From: Nocardioides marmorisolisilvae
GTDB taxonomy: Bacteria; Actinomycetota; Actinomycetes; Propionibacteriales; Nocardioidaceae
Direction of reading: 5' to 3'
Assembly (NCBI RefSeq): GCF_031656915.1
Contig: NZ_CP134227.1
Coordinates: forward strand, 310,001-374,000
Length of the DNA stretch: 64,000 nt
The notes beneath the pieces are model-generated. The model ran no database searches, had not been told where the DNA came from, and saw only the letters and a list, made by a program, of their open reading frames with translations. How positions within the stretch are numbered: the first letter of the stretch is position 1; each line of letters opens with the position of its first letter. Shown here piece after piece: positions 26,861 to 38,945 of this stretch. The position numbers and the translations under genes are program-made.

Positions 26861-28441
26861 ATGGATCCCTCCGAGTGGCTGCTCGGCAAGGCCGGCCGTG
26901 GCAATGCCCAGACCCGGATCGACGACCGACATCCCGGTGACATCGCCTGGTCCACCGGCAACCTGGTCCGGCCGCTGATCCACGGAGCGACGTACTTCGC
27001 GGAGCTTCAGGATGCGGTGTCCGGCGCCGGGCCGGGGGACCTGGTGCTGTTCACCGACTGGCAGGGCGACGCTGACGAGCGGCTGACCGGCGATCCGGGC
27101 AGCGAGGTGGTCGAGGTCTTCGCCGAGGCCGACGAGCGTGGCGTGGACGTGCGCGGGCTGGTGTGGCGCTCGCACCTCGACCAGACCGGGTTCTTCGCCA
27201 CGGAGAACAGGCACCTCGGTGAGCAGCTGCAGCGCCGCGGTGCCGAGGTGCTGCTCGACATGCGGGTCCGCACGGGCGGGTCGCACCACCAGAAGTTCGT
27301 GGTGATCCGGCACCGCGACGACCCCACCCGCGACATCGCCTTCGTGGGTGGGATCGACCTCGCCCACAACCGCCGTGACGACGCCGACCACGCCGGCGAT
27401 CCGCAGCCGCAGCCGCTCTCCGCGCCGTACGGCGACCACCCGCCCTGGCACGACGTCCAGGTGGCGATCCGGGGGCCTGCGGTCCATGACGTCGAGACCG
27501 TCTTCCGCGAGCGCTGGGAGGACCCCACACCGCTGTCTCGCAGCCCGGTCCGCCGGCTCGCCGATCTGCTCCGTCGAGAGGACACCTCGCCGGATCCGCT
27601 GCCCGCACAGTGGCCGGCGCCCCCGGCGGCAGGGACGCACGTCGTCCAGCTGCTGCGCACCTACCCGAACCTGCGACACGGTCGGGACTACCCGTTCGCC
27701 CGTGGGGGAGAGCGCAGTGTCGCTCGTGGCTACGCCAAGGCCATCGGCCGCGCGCGCGAACTGGCGTATGTGGAGGACCAGTACTTCTGGGGGCACGACG
27801 TCGCCGCGCCCTTCCTGGCCGCCCTGCGTGCACGGCCCGAGCTCCGGATCATCGTGGTGATCCCGATGCATCCCGACGTCTCCGGATGGTCGAAGGTGCG
27901 GCCCCAGCAGCTCGGCCGACTGCGCTCGCTGGAGCGACTGGTGCAAGCGGCGCCCGGCCGGGTGGCGGCGTACTGCCTGGAGAACCACGCCGGCACCCCT
28001 GTCTACGTGCATGCGAAGGTCACCGTGATCGACGACCAGTGGTCATCGGTCGGGTCGGACAACCTCAACCGACGGTCCTGGACCCACGACTCCGAGCTGT
28101 CCTGCGTCGTGCTCGACGACGGCTTCGCTCATACGCTGCGGCTGACCCTGGCCGCTGAGCACCTGGACCGGCTCGACGCGGTGCACAGCCAGGGGCTCGA
28201 GGTGGCGATGGCCGACTGCGCCGACCCTGCGGGGATGTACGACGCGTTCGCGGACTCGGCCGCCCGGTTGGAGGCCTGGCACGATTCGGGGTGCGGCGGG
28301 CCGCGTCCGCCGGGTCGGCTGCGTCCGCTGCCGGTGCCTCGGCTCTCGCTCCTCACCCGGGCCTGGGCGCGTTGGCCGCTGGACCTCGTCCACGATCCCG
28401 ACGGCAGGCCCACCGCGCTGCGCCGTCAGGGGGAGTTCTGA
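26861..28441 (+). CDS. Phospholipase D-family protein
   Basis: 526 residues with two HKD half-sites: HHQKFVVI (His143, Lys145) and VHAKVTVIDDQWSSVGSDNLNRRS (His384, Lys386). The second is the full HxKx4D-x6-GSxN signature. The first runs into a basic/acidic segment HRDDPTRD. No signal peptide or membrane segment at the N-terminus, so it is probably cytoplasmic or peripheral. It could be a phosphatidyltransferase of the cardiolipin-synthase type or a phospholipase; the sequence does not decide. ATG 26861 follows an in-frame GTG. Tail residues 470-526 are Pro/Arg rich. Confidence 0.88.
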   Translation: MDPSEWLLGKAGRGNAQTRIDDRHPGDIAWSTGNLVRPLIHGATYFAELQDAVSGAGPGDLVLFTDWQGDADERLTGDPGSEVVEVFAEADERGVDVRGLVWRSHLDQTGFFATENRHLGEQLQRRGAEVLLDMRVRTGGSHHQKFVVIRHRDDPTRDIAFVGGIDLAHNRRDDADHAGDPQPQPLSAPYGDHPPWHDVQVAIRGPAVHDVETVFRERWEDPTPLSRSPVRRLADLLRREDTSPDPLPAQWPAPPAAGTHVVQLLRTYPNLRHGRDYPFARGGERSVARGYAKAIGRARELAYVEDQYFWGHDVAAPFLAALRARPELRIIVVIPMHPDVSGWSKVRPQQLGRLRSLERLVQAAPGRVAAYCLENHAGTPVYVHAKVTVIDDQWSSVGSDNLNRRSWTHDSELSCVVLDDGFAHTLRLTLAAEHLDRLDAVHSQGLEVAMADCADPAGMYDAFADSAARLEAWHDSGCGGPRPPGRLRPLPVPRLSLLTRAWARWPLDLVHDPDGRPTALRRQGEF

Positions 28442-28542
28442 GCCAGCGGCGTTCCCGGGGGGTCCCGGGCGCGCGGTGCTCTCGAGGCTCGGGCCGCTAA
28501 ACCGGTTGGCGACACCCCGACTCGTGTGCTGGGCTCGCAGGC

Positions 28543-29355
28543 ATGATCGTCAACCACGGACGTGCCCGTCTCGCTGCCCGCGAGCACGGCTCCGGGCAGC
28601 CCGACGTACTCCTGGTGCACGCCGGCGTCACCGACCAGCGCTCCTGGAGCCACCTGATCGGCCGGCTGTCCACCCACGCGCGGTGTCTCACCTTCGATGC
28701 GCGCGGCTTCGGCAGAACCGAGTACGAGCCCGAGGAGGGCTGGTCGCCGGTAGACGACGCGCTCGCGGTGCTGGACGGGTTCGGCTCCGCCCGCGCCGTC
28801 GTCGTCGGCGCGTCGATGGGTGGCCGGACCGCCCTGGATCTCACCCTGAGCCGTCCCGACCGGGTCAGCGGCCTGGTCCTGATCGGTGCGGCGATCAGTG
28901 GGGCGCCCGCCCCGACCGACCTCGATGACGCCGCACGGGCACTCGACGAGGCCGGAGACGCGGCCCTGGAGCGAGGTGACCTCGACGAGGTCAACCGCAT
29001 CGAGGCGCACTTGTGGCTCGACGGTCCGTTGCAGGCGGAGGGACGCGTCGAGGGTGAGGCTCGCCGGCTGTTCCTCGAGATGAATGCGGCCGCGCTGGCC
29101 GCCGCGGATCCGGGAGGCCAAGCCGACCCGCCGGCCGCCTGGGACCGGCTCGACGAGGTGGGCGTGCCGACACTGGTGCTGGTCGGCGAACACGACCTGC
29201 GACACGTGCGCGCCAACGCCCGCCGGGTGGCCGAGAGCGTGCGTGCGGCCCGGCTCATCGAGCTCGACGGCGTAGCCCACCTGCCCCACCTCGAGGGCGA
29301 CCAGCAGACGCTCGCCGCGATCGACGAGTTCGTCAGCGCTGCCGCGTCACGGTGA
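28543..29355 (+). CDS. Alpha/beta-hydrolase
   Basis: 270-residue single-domain hydrolase. The nucleophile elbow is GASMGG (Ser about residue 91), the oxyanion-side motif LLVHAGVTDQRSW is at 22-34, the acid is likely in LVGEHDLRHV, and the catalytic His is in DGVAHLPHLE (about 249). DARGFGRTEYEPEEGWSPVDD precedes the nucleophile, as in many peroxidase-like/esterase members. Substrate unknown. It converges with the next gene, the 3' ends overlapping by 23 bp. Confidence 0.88.
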   Translation: MIVNHGRARLAAREHGSGQPDVLLVHAGVTDQRSWSHLIGRLSTHARCLTFDARGFGRTEYEPEEGWSPVDDALAVLDGFGSARAVVVGASMGGRTALDLTLSRPDRVSGLVLIGAAISGAPAPTDLDDAARALDEAGDAALERGDLDEVNRIEAHLWLDGPLQAEGRVEGEARRLFLEMNAAALAAADPGGQADPPAAWDRLDEVGVPTLVLVGEHDLRHVRANARRVAESVRAARLIELDGVAHLPHLEGDQQTLAAIDEFVSAAASR

Positions 29356-30424
29356 GTCCGAGCCAGTCGGCAAGGGCCTCGATCTCGGCGTCCACGTCGC
29401 GGTCCATGGCGCGGGTGAAGGGGACGTCCTGGTGCACCGCGTCGACGAACAGCCGACCGACCCTCCGGTCGGCGGTCGCGTCCAGCTTTCCGACCAGGCG
29501 GTCGCCGTACAGGATCGGCAGCGCGAAGTAGCCCCATCGCCGCGCGGCCTGCGGCTTGTACATCTCGAGCACGTAGTCGAAGTCGAACAGGTCCTCCATG
29601 CGCTTGCGGTCCCGCACGACGGCATCGAACGGCGAGAGCAGCGCCGTACGGCCGGTGAAGGGTCGCTCGAGCTGGGCGGGATCGACCCGCCACTGTCCCT
29701 TGGTGCCCTCGACCATCGCGGGCTCTCCAGCCCCGCCGACATGGATGGGCTCCCCGGGAATCCTCGTGCCCGTGGCGCGGGCGATGCCGAGTGCCCGGAG
29801 ACGACGCTCGTCCCGCTCCGGGCCGGCCTCGTCGGTCGGTACGGCGACGACGCCCTCGGGGTAGACACGCTCGGCGAGGTCGTACTTCTTCTGGTTCCCC
29901 TCGCGGCCGTTCACCGCGACGACACCCTGGCCCAGCAGGAGCTCGAGCATCATCCGCACGTTGCGATCGGCGTTCCAGCCCGATGAGCGCCACGGCAGCT
30001 GCGCTGTCGCATGGACCAGCTTCGACGGCAGCGGGCCGTCGGCCTCGAGGATGTCGAGGACCTCGTCGCGGAAGAGCTCATTGGCCTCGAGCCAGTCCTG
30101 GGCTTCGGCCCACGGGGGCCACGCGGCCATGTCGGCCAGGTGGAGGCGCAGATCGGCCATCGGCCTGATGCCGTTGCCGTCGTCGTAGACGTCGCGGTCG
30201 GCCAGCAGGTCGTCGAGGTCGGACGGCTGGTACGACGAGCCCAGCCGGGACCAGCAGACCAGGTCGTAGCTGGGGGCGATGGCCGCGGTCGGCTCCACCG
30301 GGAGCGCGGTCAGGTGTGTCACCGTCGCCAGCAGGTCGCGGGGCCGATCCGCGAACGCGTCCGCGTCGAGCAGCTGGGCCCGGAGGGCGATCCGCCTGGC
30401 CTGTTCCCGGGAGAGGTGGTGCAC
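29333..30424 (-). CDS. YcaQ-like winged-helix protein lacking the QxD/QxQ catalytic motif
   Basis: 363-residue member of the HTH_42 (YcaQ/AlkZ) family, whose active members are DNA glycosylases that unhook crosslinks. It opens LSREQARRIALRAQLLDA and keeps the family segments SRLG, WGYFALPILYGDRLVGKLD and the helical C-terminus. At the place of the catalytic QID/QxQ (active homologues read LLQID) this protein has ALPVEPTAAI, so the known catalytic glutamine is absent. The GTG at 30424 is preferred since AGGCTA (a reverse TAGCCT) lies seven bases upstream. Function may be DNA binding without excision. Confidence 0.82.
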   Translation of the reverse strand: MHHLSREQARRIALRAQLLDADAFADRPRDLLATVTHLTALPVEPTAAIAPSYDLVCWSRLGSSYQPSDLDDLLADRDVYDDGNGIRPMADLRLHLADMAAWPPWAEAQDWLEANELFRDEVLDILEADGPLPSKLVHATAQLPWRSSGWNADRNVRMMLELLLGQGVVAVNGREGNQKKYDLAERVYPEGVVAVPTDEAGPERDERRLRALGIARATGTRIPGEPIHVGGAGEPAMVEGTKGQWRVDPAQLERPFTGRTALLSPFDAVVRDRKRMEDLFDFDYVLEMYKPQAARRWGYFALPILYGDRLVGKLDATADRRVGRLFVDAVHQDVPFTRAMDRDVDAEIEALADWLGLTVTRQR

Positions 30425-30431
30425 GCCTGCG

Positions 30432-30437
30432 AGGCTA
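30432..30437 (-). promoter_or_regulatory. -10 element for the leaderless YcaQ-like gene
   Basis: Read on the minus strand, TAGCCT ends seven bases before the GTG at 30424. It lies back to back with the carA promoter. Confidence 0.5.
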
Positions 30438-30491
30438 GCCCCGGCCGGCGACATGCCTCGGACGCCCGACAGGGAGGCGTGCGGGCGCTGG

Positions 30492-30497
30492 TAGGGT
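30492..30497 (+). promoter_or_regulatory. -10 element of the carA-carB-pyrD-pyrF promoter
   Basis: TAGGGT, 13 bases upstream of the PyrR-type leader, at the same relative place as TAGAGT before pyrR. Confidence 0.45.
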
Positions 30498-30510
30498 CGG
30501 CACTGCTCGA

Positions 30511-30549
30511 ACATCCTTTAACCACCGTCCTGTGAGGCGGAGAAGGAGG
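30511..30549 (+). promoter_or_regulatory. Second PyrR-binding translational-repression leader, upstream of carA
   Basis: ACATCCTTTAAC, then CCGTCCTGTGAGGCGG (30525-30540) and AAGGAGG (30543-30549), six bases from the carA GTG. Sequence and layout copy the pyrR leader, so both operons should respond to PyrR-UMP. Confidence 0.8.
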
Positions 30550-30555
30550 CCCGAG

Positions 30556-31751
30556 GTGCACAGTCGTGCCACCAGCAGCCCCGCGCAGTCATCAGCTCGT
30601 CCCGCCGCGATCCTGGTCCTCGAGGACGGTCGCACCTTCCAGGGCGACGCGTACGGCGCCGCCGGCGAGACCTTCGGCGAGGCAGTTTTCTCCACCGGGA
30701 TGACCGGCTACCAGGAGACGCTCACCGACCCGTCGTACCACCGCCAGGTGGTCGTGATGACCGCGCCGCACATCGGCAACACCGGCATGAACGACGACGA
30801 CCGGGAGTCCCAGCGGATCTGGGTCAGCGGGTACGTCGTCCGCGACCCCGCACGGGTTCCGTCCAACTGGCGCTCGCAGCACTCGCTGGACGATGCCTTG
30901 CGCGAGCAGGGCGTGGTCGGGATCAGCGGCGTCGACACCCGGGCCCTCACCCGGCACCTCCGCGAGCGCGGGGCGATGCGGGTGGGCATCTCCACCACCG
31001 AGACCGACCCCGAGGCGCTGCTTGGTCGCGTCCGCGACTCAGGCCGCATGGCCGGAGCCAACCTGTCGGCCGAGGTGTCGACCGCAACCTCCTACGTGGC
31101 GCCGGCCAAGGGGCAGCGTCGTTTCACCGTCGCTGCCGTTGACCTCGGCATCAAGGCCAACACCCCGCGGATGATGACCGAGCGGGGCATCGAGGTGCAC
31201 GTGCTGCCGGCGACCTCGACCATCGACGACGTGCTTGCCGTGGAGCCCGACGGGCTGTTCTTCAGCAACGGCCCCGGGGACCCCGCGGCCACCACCCAGC
31301 AGGTCGCGCTGCTACAGGCCGCTCTCGAGCGCGGGCTGCCCTACTTCGGTATCTGCTTCGGCAACCAGCTGTTCGGCCGCGCGCTCGGCCTGGGCACCTA
31401 CAAGCTCAAGTACGGGCACCGCGGCATCAACCAGCCGGTGATGGATCGCACCACCGGCAAGGTCGAGGTCACCGCCCACAATCACGGTTTCGCGGTGCAG
31501 TGGCCCGAGGGCGTCGGACGCGATGAGTCGGTCCCGACGCCGTACGGCGCGGCCACGGTCTCGCACGTGTGCCTCAACGACGACGTGGTCGAGGGCCTGG
31601 AGCTGCGGGCTCCGGCGAGCTCCGGCGGCGAACCAGGCGAGCTGCTCTCGTTCTCCGTGCAGTACCACCCGGAGGCGGCCGCCGGTCCGCACGACGCGGC
31701 GTACCTGTTCGACCGGTTCTGCCAGCTGATGACCGAGCGGAAGGGGTCCTG

Positions 31752-31752
<1 letters not shown>
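30556..31752 (+). CDS. carA: Carbamoyl-phosphate synthase small (glutaminase) subunit
   Basis: 398-residue class I amidotransferase that feeds ammonia to CarB. N-terminal domain: [17 protein letters not shown] and [16 protein letters not shown]. Nucleophile: GICFGNQ (Cys about 267), with the actinobacterial Asn in place of His; catalytic HPE is in YHPEAA. GTG 30556 is chosen from the AAGGAGG six bases upstream; earlier in-frame codons lie inside the PyrR hairpin. The stop overlaps the carB ATG (TGATG). Confidence 0.96.
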
Positions 31753-35055
<3,303 letters not shown>

Positions 35056-35063
<8 letters not shown>

Positions 35064-36210
35064 GGTGGGCATCGACCGGGCCGCGCGAGCCGACCCCTAC
35101 CGCCTGCTGTTCGACCACGTCCTGACCCGCACCGACCCCGAGACCGCTCACCGGCTCGCCTTCGCCGCCATCCGTGCCGCCCGCCCGCTGACCGCCCCCT
35201 GGACGTCGAGGCGGCGCAACCTTGCAGCGAGAACGGGCCGAGGCGGCGCAACTTTGCAGGCCATGGGGCTGTCGTTCCCAGGCAGGCTCGGCCTGGCCGC
35301 GGGCTTCGACAAGAACGGGGTCGGCATCGATGCGCTGGCCGCGCTGGGCTTCGCCTTCGTGGAGATCGGCACCGTCACCGGCGAGCCCCAGCCGGGCAAC
35401 CCTCGGCCGAGGCTCGCCCGGCTGGCCACCGACCGCGCGGTGGTGAACCGGATGGGGTTCAACAACGACGGCGCAGAGGCGGTGGCGCGTCGGTTGTCCG
35501 CACGCTCCGCTCGCACATCCGAGCCGCCTCGGCACGATGTCGCTGCAAAGTTGCGCCGCCTCGACGTACCGCTGGGCATCAACATCGGCAAGACGAAGGT
35601 GGTCCCCGAGGAGGAGGCGGTGGGCGACTACGAGAAGAGCGCGGGTCTGCTGGCGCCGTACGCCGACTACCTGGTGGTGAACGTGTCCTCACCGAACACG
35701 CCGGGACTGCGGGACCTCCAGTCGGTGGAGAGACTCGAGCCGCTGCTCGCCGCGGTACGCCGGCGCGCGGACCAGGTCACCGCCGAACGCGCGACCCGGG
35801 TGCCGCTGCTCGTCAAGATCGCGCCGGACCTCTCCGACGACGACGTGCTCGCGGTAGCGGACCTGGCCGTCGCCCTGGACCTCGACGGGATCGTCGCCAC
35901 CAACACGACGGTCTCCCGGACCGGCCTGGCGTCCACAGCCGCCCAGGTGGAGGCGGCCGGCGGCGGCGGACTCTCCGGTGCGCCGCTGCGGGCACGCGCC
36001 GGTGAGGTGCTGCGCCTGCTGCGTGGCCGGGTCGGCCCGGACCTCACCCTCATCGGGGTCGGCGGCATCAGTACCCCCGACGACGCCCGGCAACGACTCG
36101 ACGACGGGGCCGACCTGCTGCAGGCCTACACCGCCTTCATCTACGGCGGCCCATGGTGGCCGAGCCGGATCAACCAGACGCTGCAGGCGTCAGAAGGGGA
36201 AGCACGGTGA
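35056..36210 (+). CDS. pyrD: Dihydroorotate dehydrogenase, class 2, with two repeat-encoded insertions
   Basis: 384-residue membrane-associated flavoenzyme oxidising dihydroorotate with quinone. Family motifs are intact: [57 protein letters not shown] with the catalytic Ser, [23 protein letters not shown] and GVGGI. Two segments are foreign to the family: about residues 50-68 ([17 protein letters not shown]) and about 156-171 ([16 protein letters not shown]). Both are translated copies, in opposite orientation, of one 32-bp DNA repeat. GTG 35056 overlaps the carB stop. Probably active, since insertions avoid the core. Confidence 0.95.
35203..35260 (+). repeat. Repeat copy A inside pyrD (about 1.8 units of a 32-bp repeat)
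   Basis: Two tandem units, GTCGAGGCGGCGCAAC with CTTGCAGC (35205-35228) and GCCGAGGCGGCGCAAC with TTTGCAGG (35237-35260), 32 bp apart. 35203-35247 is the inverted counterpart of 35523-35567 with 41 of 45 positions matching. Reading frame kept. Confidence 0.9.
35523..35567 (-). repeat. Repeat copy B inside pyrD, inverted relative to copy A
   Basis: On this strand: GCCGCCTCGG then CGCTGCAAAGTTGC and GCCGCCTCGACGT. The repeated GCCGCCTCG ends, 33 bases apart, show the same unit. It adds about 15 residues to PyrD at a loop between the NRMGFNN and INIGKTK motifs. Confidence 0.9.
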
Positions 36211-37043
36211 CCTTCGGGAACAGGCTGCGCGCCGCCATGGACGACCGCGGGCCGCTCTGCGCGGGAATCGACCCGCACCCCTCGCTGCTGGCCGAGTGGG
36301 GCCTTGCGGACTCCGTGGACGGTCTGGAGCGGTTCGCGCTCGCCGCCGCCGAGGCACTCGCTCCGGTGGTCGCCGCGGTGAAGCCGCAGTCAGCCTTCTT
36401 CGAGCGCTTCGGCTCGCGTGGCATCGGTGTGCTCGAGCGGGTGCTCGAGGTGTCCCGCGAGGCGGGCGCCGTCGTCGTCCTCGACGTCAAGCGAGGTGAC
36501 ATCGGCTCCACCGCGCAGGGGTACGCCGACGCGTACCTCGACCCGCGCTCGCCCCTCGCGGCGGACGCGATCACGGCCTCGCCCTACCTCGGATTCGGCA
36601 GCCTGACGCCGATGCTGGACACCGCCCGGACGCACGGGGCCGGGGTCTTCGTGCTCGCCCTGACCTCCAACAAGGAGGGGCCGGAGGTGCAGTGGGCGCG
36701 CGGTGCCGACGGGGCGAGCGTCGCGGGCCATGTCCTGTCCGAGCTGCGCCGGCTCAATGCGGGCCAGCCCGGGCTGGGGTCCTTCGGTGCGGTCGTCGGC
36801 GCCACGATCGGAGGCGATCCGGCCGATCGGGGGGAGGACCTGGCCATCAACGGTCCCTTGTTGGTGCCAGGCTTCGGGGCGCAGGGTGGGACGGTGGACG
36901 ACCTTCGGCGGATCTTCGGCTCGGTGCGGCACCAGGTGCTGGCGTCGAGCTCCCGCGCGATCCTCCGGGCTGGCCCGGACGGCACGGCGCTGGCCGACGC
37001 TGCCCGTCGTACCGCCGAGGAGATGGGCGGCATGCTCGGGTGA
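36207..37043 (+). CDS. pyrF: Orotidine-5'-phosphate decarboxylase
   Basis: 278-residue decarboxylase producing UMP, of the longer actinobacterial subgroup. Motifs: [32 protein letters not shown], the catalytic [20 protein letters not shown] with the Asp-Lys-Asp network, and [11 protein letters not shown] near the phosphate site. GTG 36207 overlaps the pyrD stop (GTGA). Last gene of the second pyr operon. Confidence 0.96.
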   Translation: MTFGNRLRAAMDDRGPLCAGIDPHPSLLAEWGLADSVDGLERFALAAAEALAPVVAAVKPQSAFFERFGSRGIGVLERVLEVSREAGAVVVLDVKRGDIGSTAQGYADAYLDPRSPLAADAITASPYLGFGSLTPMLDTARTHGAGVFVLALTSNKEGPEVQWARGADGASVAGHVLSELRRLNAGQPGLGSFGAVVGATIGGDPADRGEDLAINGPLLVPGFGAQGGTVDDLRRIFGSVRHQVLASSSRAILRAGPDGTALADAARRTAEEMGGMLG

Positions 37044-37045
37044 GG

Positions 37046-37513
37046 ATGCGTACGGCGAGCGCCGCGGGGCTGGTGACCCTGGTGGCACTGACCGCCACCG
37101 GCTGCGGGAACCCGGTGCACCTCTTCACCGGCGACGACCCGGTGGCGACGTACTGCGCCGCCGTCCGGCACGACCGTCGGGCGTTCGCGAACCTGCTCGC
37201 CGTGGGCTCGCCGACCGCGCTGATCCGTGACCTTCCGATGCTGCAGGCCCTCGCGGCCAAGGCGCCCGACGACATCGCCGACGACTGGCAGGTGTTCCTC
37301 ACCGCCGTCGAAGGGCTGCGCGACGCCCTGCGCGGCGCCGGTGTGGCACCCGGCGCCTACGTGGACGGCAAGCCGCCGGCAGGGCTCGATCGGGCCGCGC
37401 GCAGGTCGATCGCGCAGGCCGCGGACGCGCTCTCCTCGCAGGCGACGGTCGATGCGGCAGGGACGGTCGAGCAGGAGGCACGGGACGTCTGCAAGGTCAA
37501 CCTGGGCATGTAG
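37046..37513 (+). CDS. Putative lipoprotein of unknown function
   Basis: 155 residues. MRTASAAGLVTLVALTATGCGN is a clear lipoprotein signal with lipobox TATGC, Cys about residue 20. The mature part is helical, alternating A/L-rich and charged stretches, and has two cysteines (TYCAAV near its start and DVCKVNLGM at its end) that could form one disulfide. GTG 37040, overlapping the pyrF stop, is an alternative start. Such small lipoproteins are frequent between pyrF and the mIHF gene in related genomes. No domain recognised. Confidence 0.78.
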   Translation: MRTASAAGLVTLVALTATGCGNPVHLFTGDDPVATYCAAVRHDRRAFANLLAVGSPTALIRDLPMLQALAAKAPDDIADDWQVFLTAVEGLRDALRGAGVAPGAYVDGKPPAGLDRAARRSIAQAADALSSQATVDAAGTVEQEARDVCKVNLGM

Positions 37514-37585
37514 TGTGAGCCCGCCGGAACCGGCCCGGAGCCGGTACGACGACCGTTGGACACCGCAGTCGAAAGTAGGTCACCA

Positions 37586-37903
37586 GTGGCTCTGCCGCCG
37601 CTCACCCCCGAACAGCGCCAGGCAGCGTTGGCCAAGGCCGCCGCGTCGCGCCGGGAACGGGCCGAGGTGAAGAACCGGCTCAAGCACTCGGGTGCTTCGA
37701 TCGCAGAGGTGCTCGCAGCCGGGCAGAGCAACGAGGTCATCGGCAAGATGCGGGTCAGCGAACTGCTCCAGGCGATGCCCGGACTGGGCAAGGTCCGCGC
37801 GAAGCAGGTGATGGATCGGCTCGGCATCTCCGAGAGCCGTCGGGTGCGCGGGCTCGGGGCCAAGCAGACCGCCGCCCTCGTGGCCGAGTTCAGCCAGAAC
37901 TGA
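37586..37903 (+). CDS. Integration host factor, actinobacterial type (mIHF)
   Basis: 105-residue nucleoid protein, unrelated in fold to proteobacterial IHF, that bends DNA and is essential in mycobacteria. The start VALPPLTPEQRQAALAKAA is family-typical and explains choosing GTG 37586 with GAAAGTAGG upstream. The helix-two-turn-helix core reads VIGKMRVSELLQAMPGLGKVRAKQVMDRLGISESRRVRGLGAKQ, of which the segment PGLGKVRAKQVM contacts DNA. It lies in its standard place before gmk and rpoZ. Confidence 0.96.
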   Translation: MALPPLTPEQRQAALAKAAASRRERAEVKNRLKHSGASIAEVLAAGQSNEVIGKMRVSELLQAMPGLGKVRAKQVMDRLGISESRRVRGLGAKQTAALVAEFSQN

Positions 37904-37909
37904 ACGGCG

Positions 37910-38458
37910 TTGAGCAGACTGACGGTGCTCGCCGGCCCGACGGCGGTCGGCAAGGGCACCGTGGCGGCCTGGTTGCGTGAGCACTACCCCGACGTCTGGA
38001 TCTCGATCTCGGCCACGACACGGCCGGCCCGGCCCGGCGAGGTCGACGGGGTGCACTACCACTTCGTCTCCGAGGCCGCGTTCGACCGGCTGGTCGCCGA
38101 GGACGCCCTGCTGGAGTGGGCCGTGGTGCACGGCCGCGCGCGCTACGGAACGCCGCGGACCCCGGTCGAGGAGGCGCTCGCCGCCGGCCGGCTGGCGCTG
38201 CTCGAGATCGACCTGCAGGGTGCCCGGCAGGTCCGCGAGCGGATGCCGGAGGCGCGGTTCGTCTTCCTCGCGCCCCCCAGCTGGGAGGAGCTGGTGCATC
38301 GACTGGTCGGGCGCGGCACCGAGAATGCGGCCGAGCGCGCCCGCCGCCTGGAGACCGCCCGCGAGGAGCTCGCCGCTGCGGCGGAGTTCGACGCCACCGT
38401 CGTCAACGTCTCGATTCCCGATGCGGCCGCCGAGTTGGTAGAGTTGATGCGTTCCTGA
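37910..38458 (+). CDS. gmk: Guanylate kinase
   Basis: 182-residue enzyme phosphorylating GMP/dGMP. The P-loop reads GPTAVGKGT (about 9-17), followed by the GMP-binding [22 protein letters not shown] and [15 protein letters not shown]. The lid holds [18 protein letters not shown]. The TTG at 37910, six bases after the mIHF stop, is the best start since it precedes the first beta strand directly; no ATG or GTG is available. Confidence 0.95.
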   Translation: MSRLTVLAGPTAVGKGTVAAWLREHYPDVWISISATTRPARPGEVDGVHYHFVSEAAFDRLVAEDALLEWAVVHGRARYGTPRTPVEEALAAGRLALLEIDLQGARQVRERMPEARFVFLAPPSWEELVHRLVGRGTENAAERARRLETAREELAAAAEFDATVVNVSIPDAAAELVELMRS

Positions 38459-38530
38459 GCCGCAGCCCTGTTCGCGCGCGCCCGGAACCCACGGCACCAC
38501 CCAAAACCACCCTGACGTCTGTGAGGCTCG

Positions 38531-38872
38531 ATGAGCGTGTCCGGTACCCACCCCGCTGCCGAGGGGATCATCAACCCCCCGATCGACGAGCTGTTGACCA
38601 AGACCGACTCCAAGTACCGCCTGGTGCTCTACGGGGCCAAGCGTGCACGCCAGATCAACGCCTACTACTCCCAGCTCGGCGAGGGCCTGCTGGAGTACGT
38701 CGGCCCGCTCGTGGACACCCACGTGCAGGAGAAGCCGCTGTCGATCGCGCTGCGGGAGATCAACGAGGACCTGCTCACCTGCGAGGAGGTCGACCCGGAG
38801 GAGCTCGCGGCCGAGGAGGCCGCCAAGAAGGCTGCCGCAGAGGCCGCCCCGCTGCCCGAGTTCACCGAGTGA
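38531..38872 (+). CDS. rpoZ: DNA-directed RNA polymerase omega subunit
   Basis: 113-residue small subunit helping assembly and stability of the beta-prime subunit. The conserved core is [32 protein letters not shown] (residues about 16-47) and the acidic C-terminus with [16 protein letters not shown] is usual for Actinobacteria. ATG 38531 is preceded by TGAGG. gmk lies upstream after 72 bp, coaBC downstream after 73 bp. Confidence 0.97.
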   Translation: MSVSGTHPAAEGIINPPIDELLTKTDSKYRLVLYGAKRARQINAYYSQLGEGLLEYVGPLVDTHVQEKPLSIALREINEDLLTCEEVDPEELAAEEAAKKAAAEAAPLPEFTE

Positions 38873-38933
38873 GCTGAGCCGCTCCGCGGTGAGGTGACTC
38901 ACCCTGGCAGTGCGTGCCGGCCCGACTTGTGGC

Positions 38934-38939
38934 CACAAT
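38934..38939 (+). promoter_or_regulatory. -10-like element for leaderless coaBC
   Basis: CACAAT ends six bases before the GTG start 38946; no ribosome site is present. Confidence 0.35.
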
Positions 38940-38945
38940 GGGCAC

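Noticed and set aside
24275-28012. A 1245-codon open frame on the minus strand
   Set aside because: It lies antisense to pyrC, the MFS gene and the phospholipase D gene, has an Arg/His/Gly/Gln-rich composition typical of antisense frames in high-GC DNA, and matches no family. The plus-strand genes have clear motifs.
35203-35567. CRISPR array suggested by the repeated 32-bp units in pyrD
   Set aside because: Only about two units per site, in opposite orientations, inside a coding gene, without spacers of even size and no cas gene nearby.
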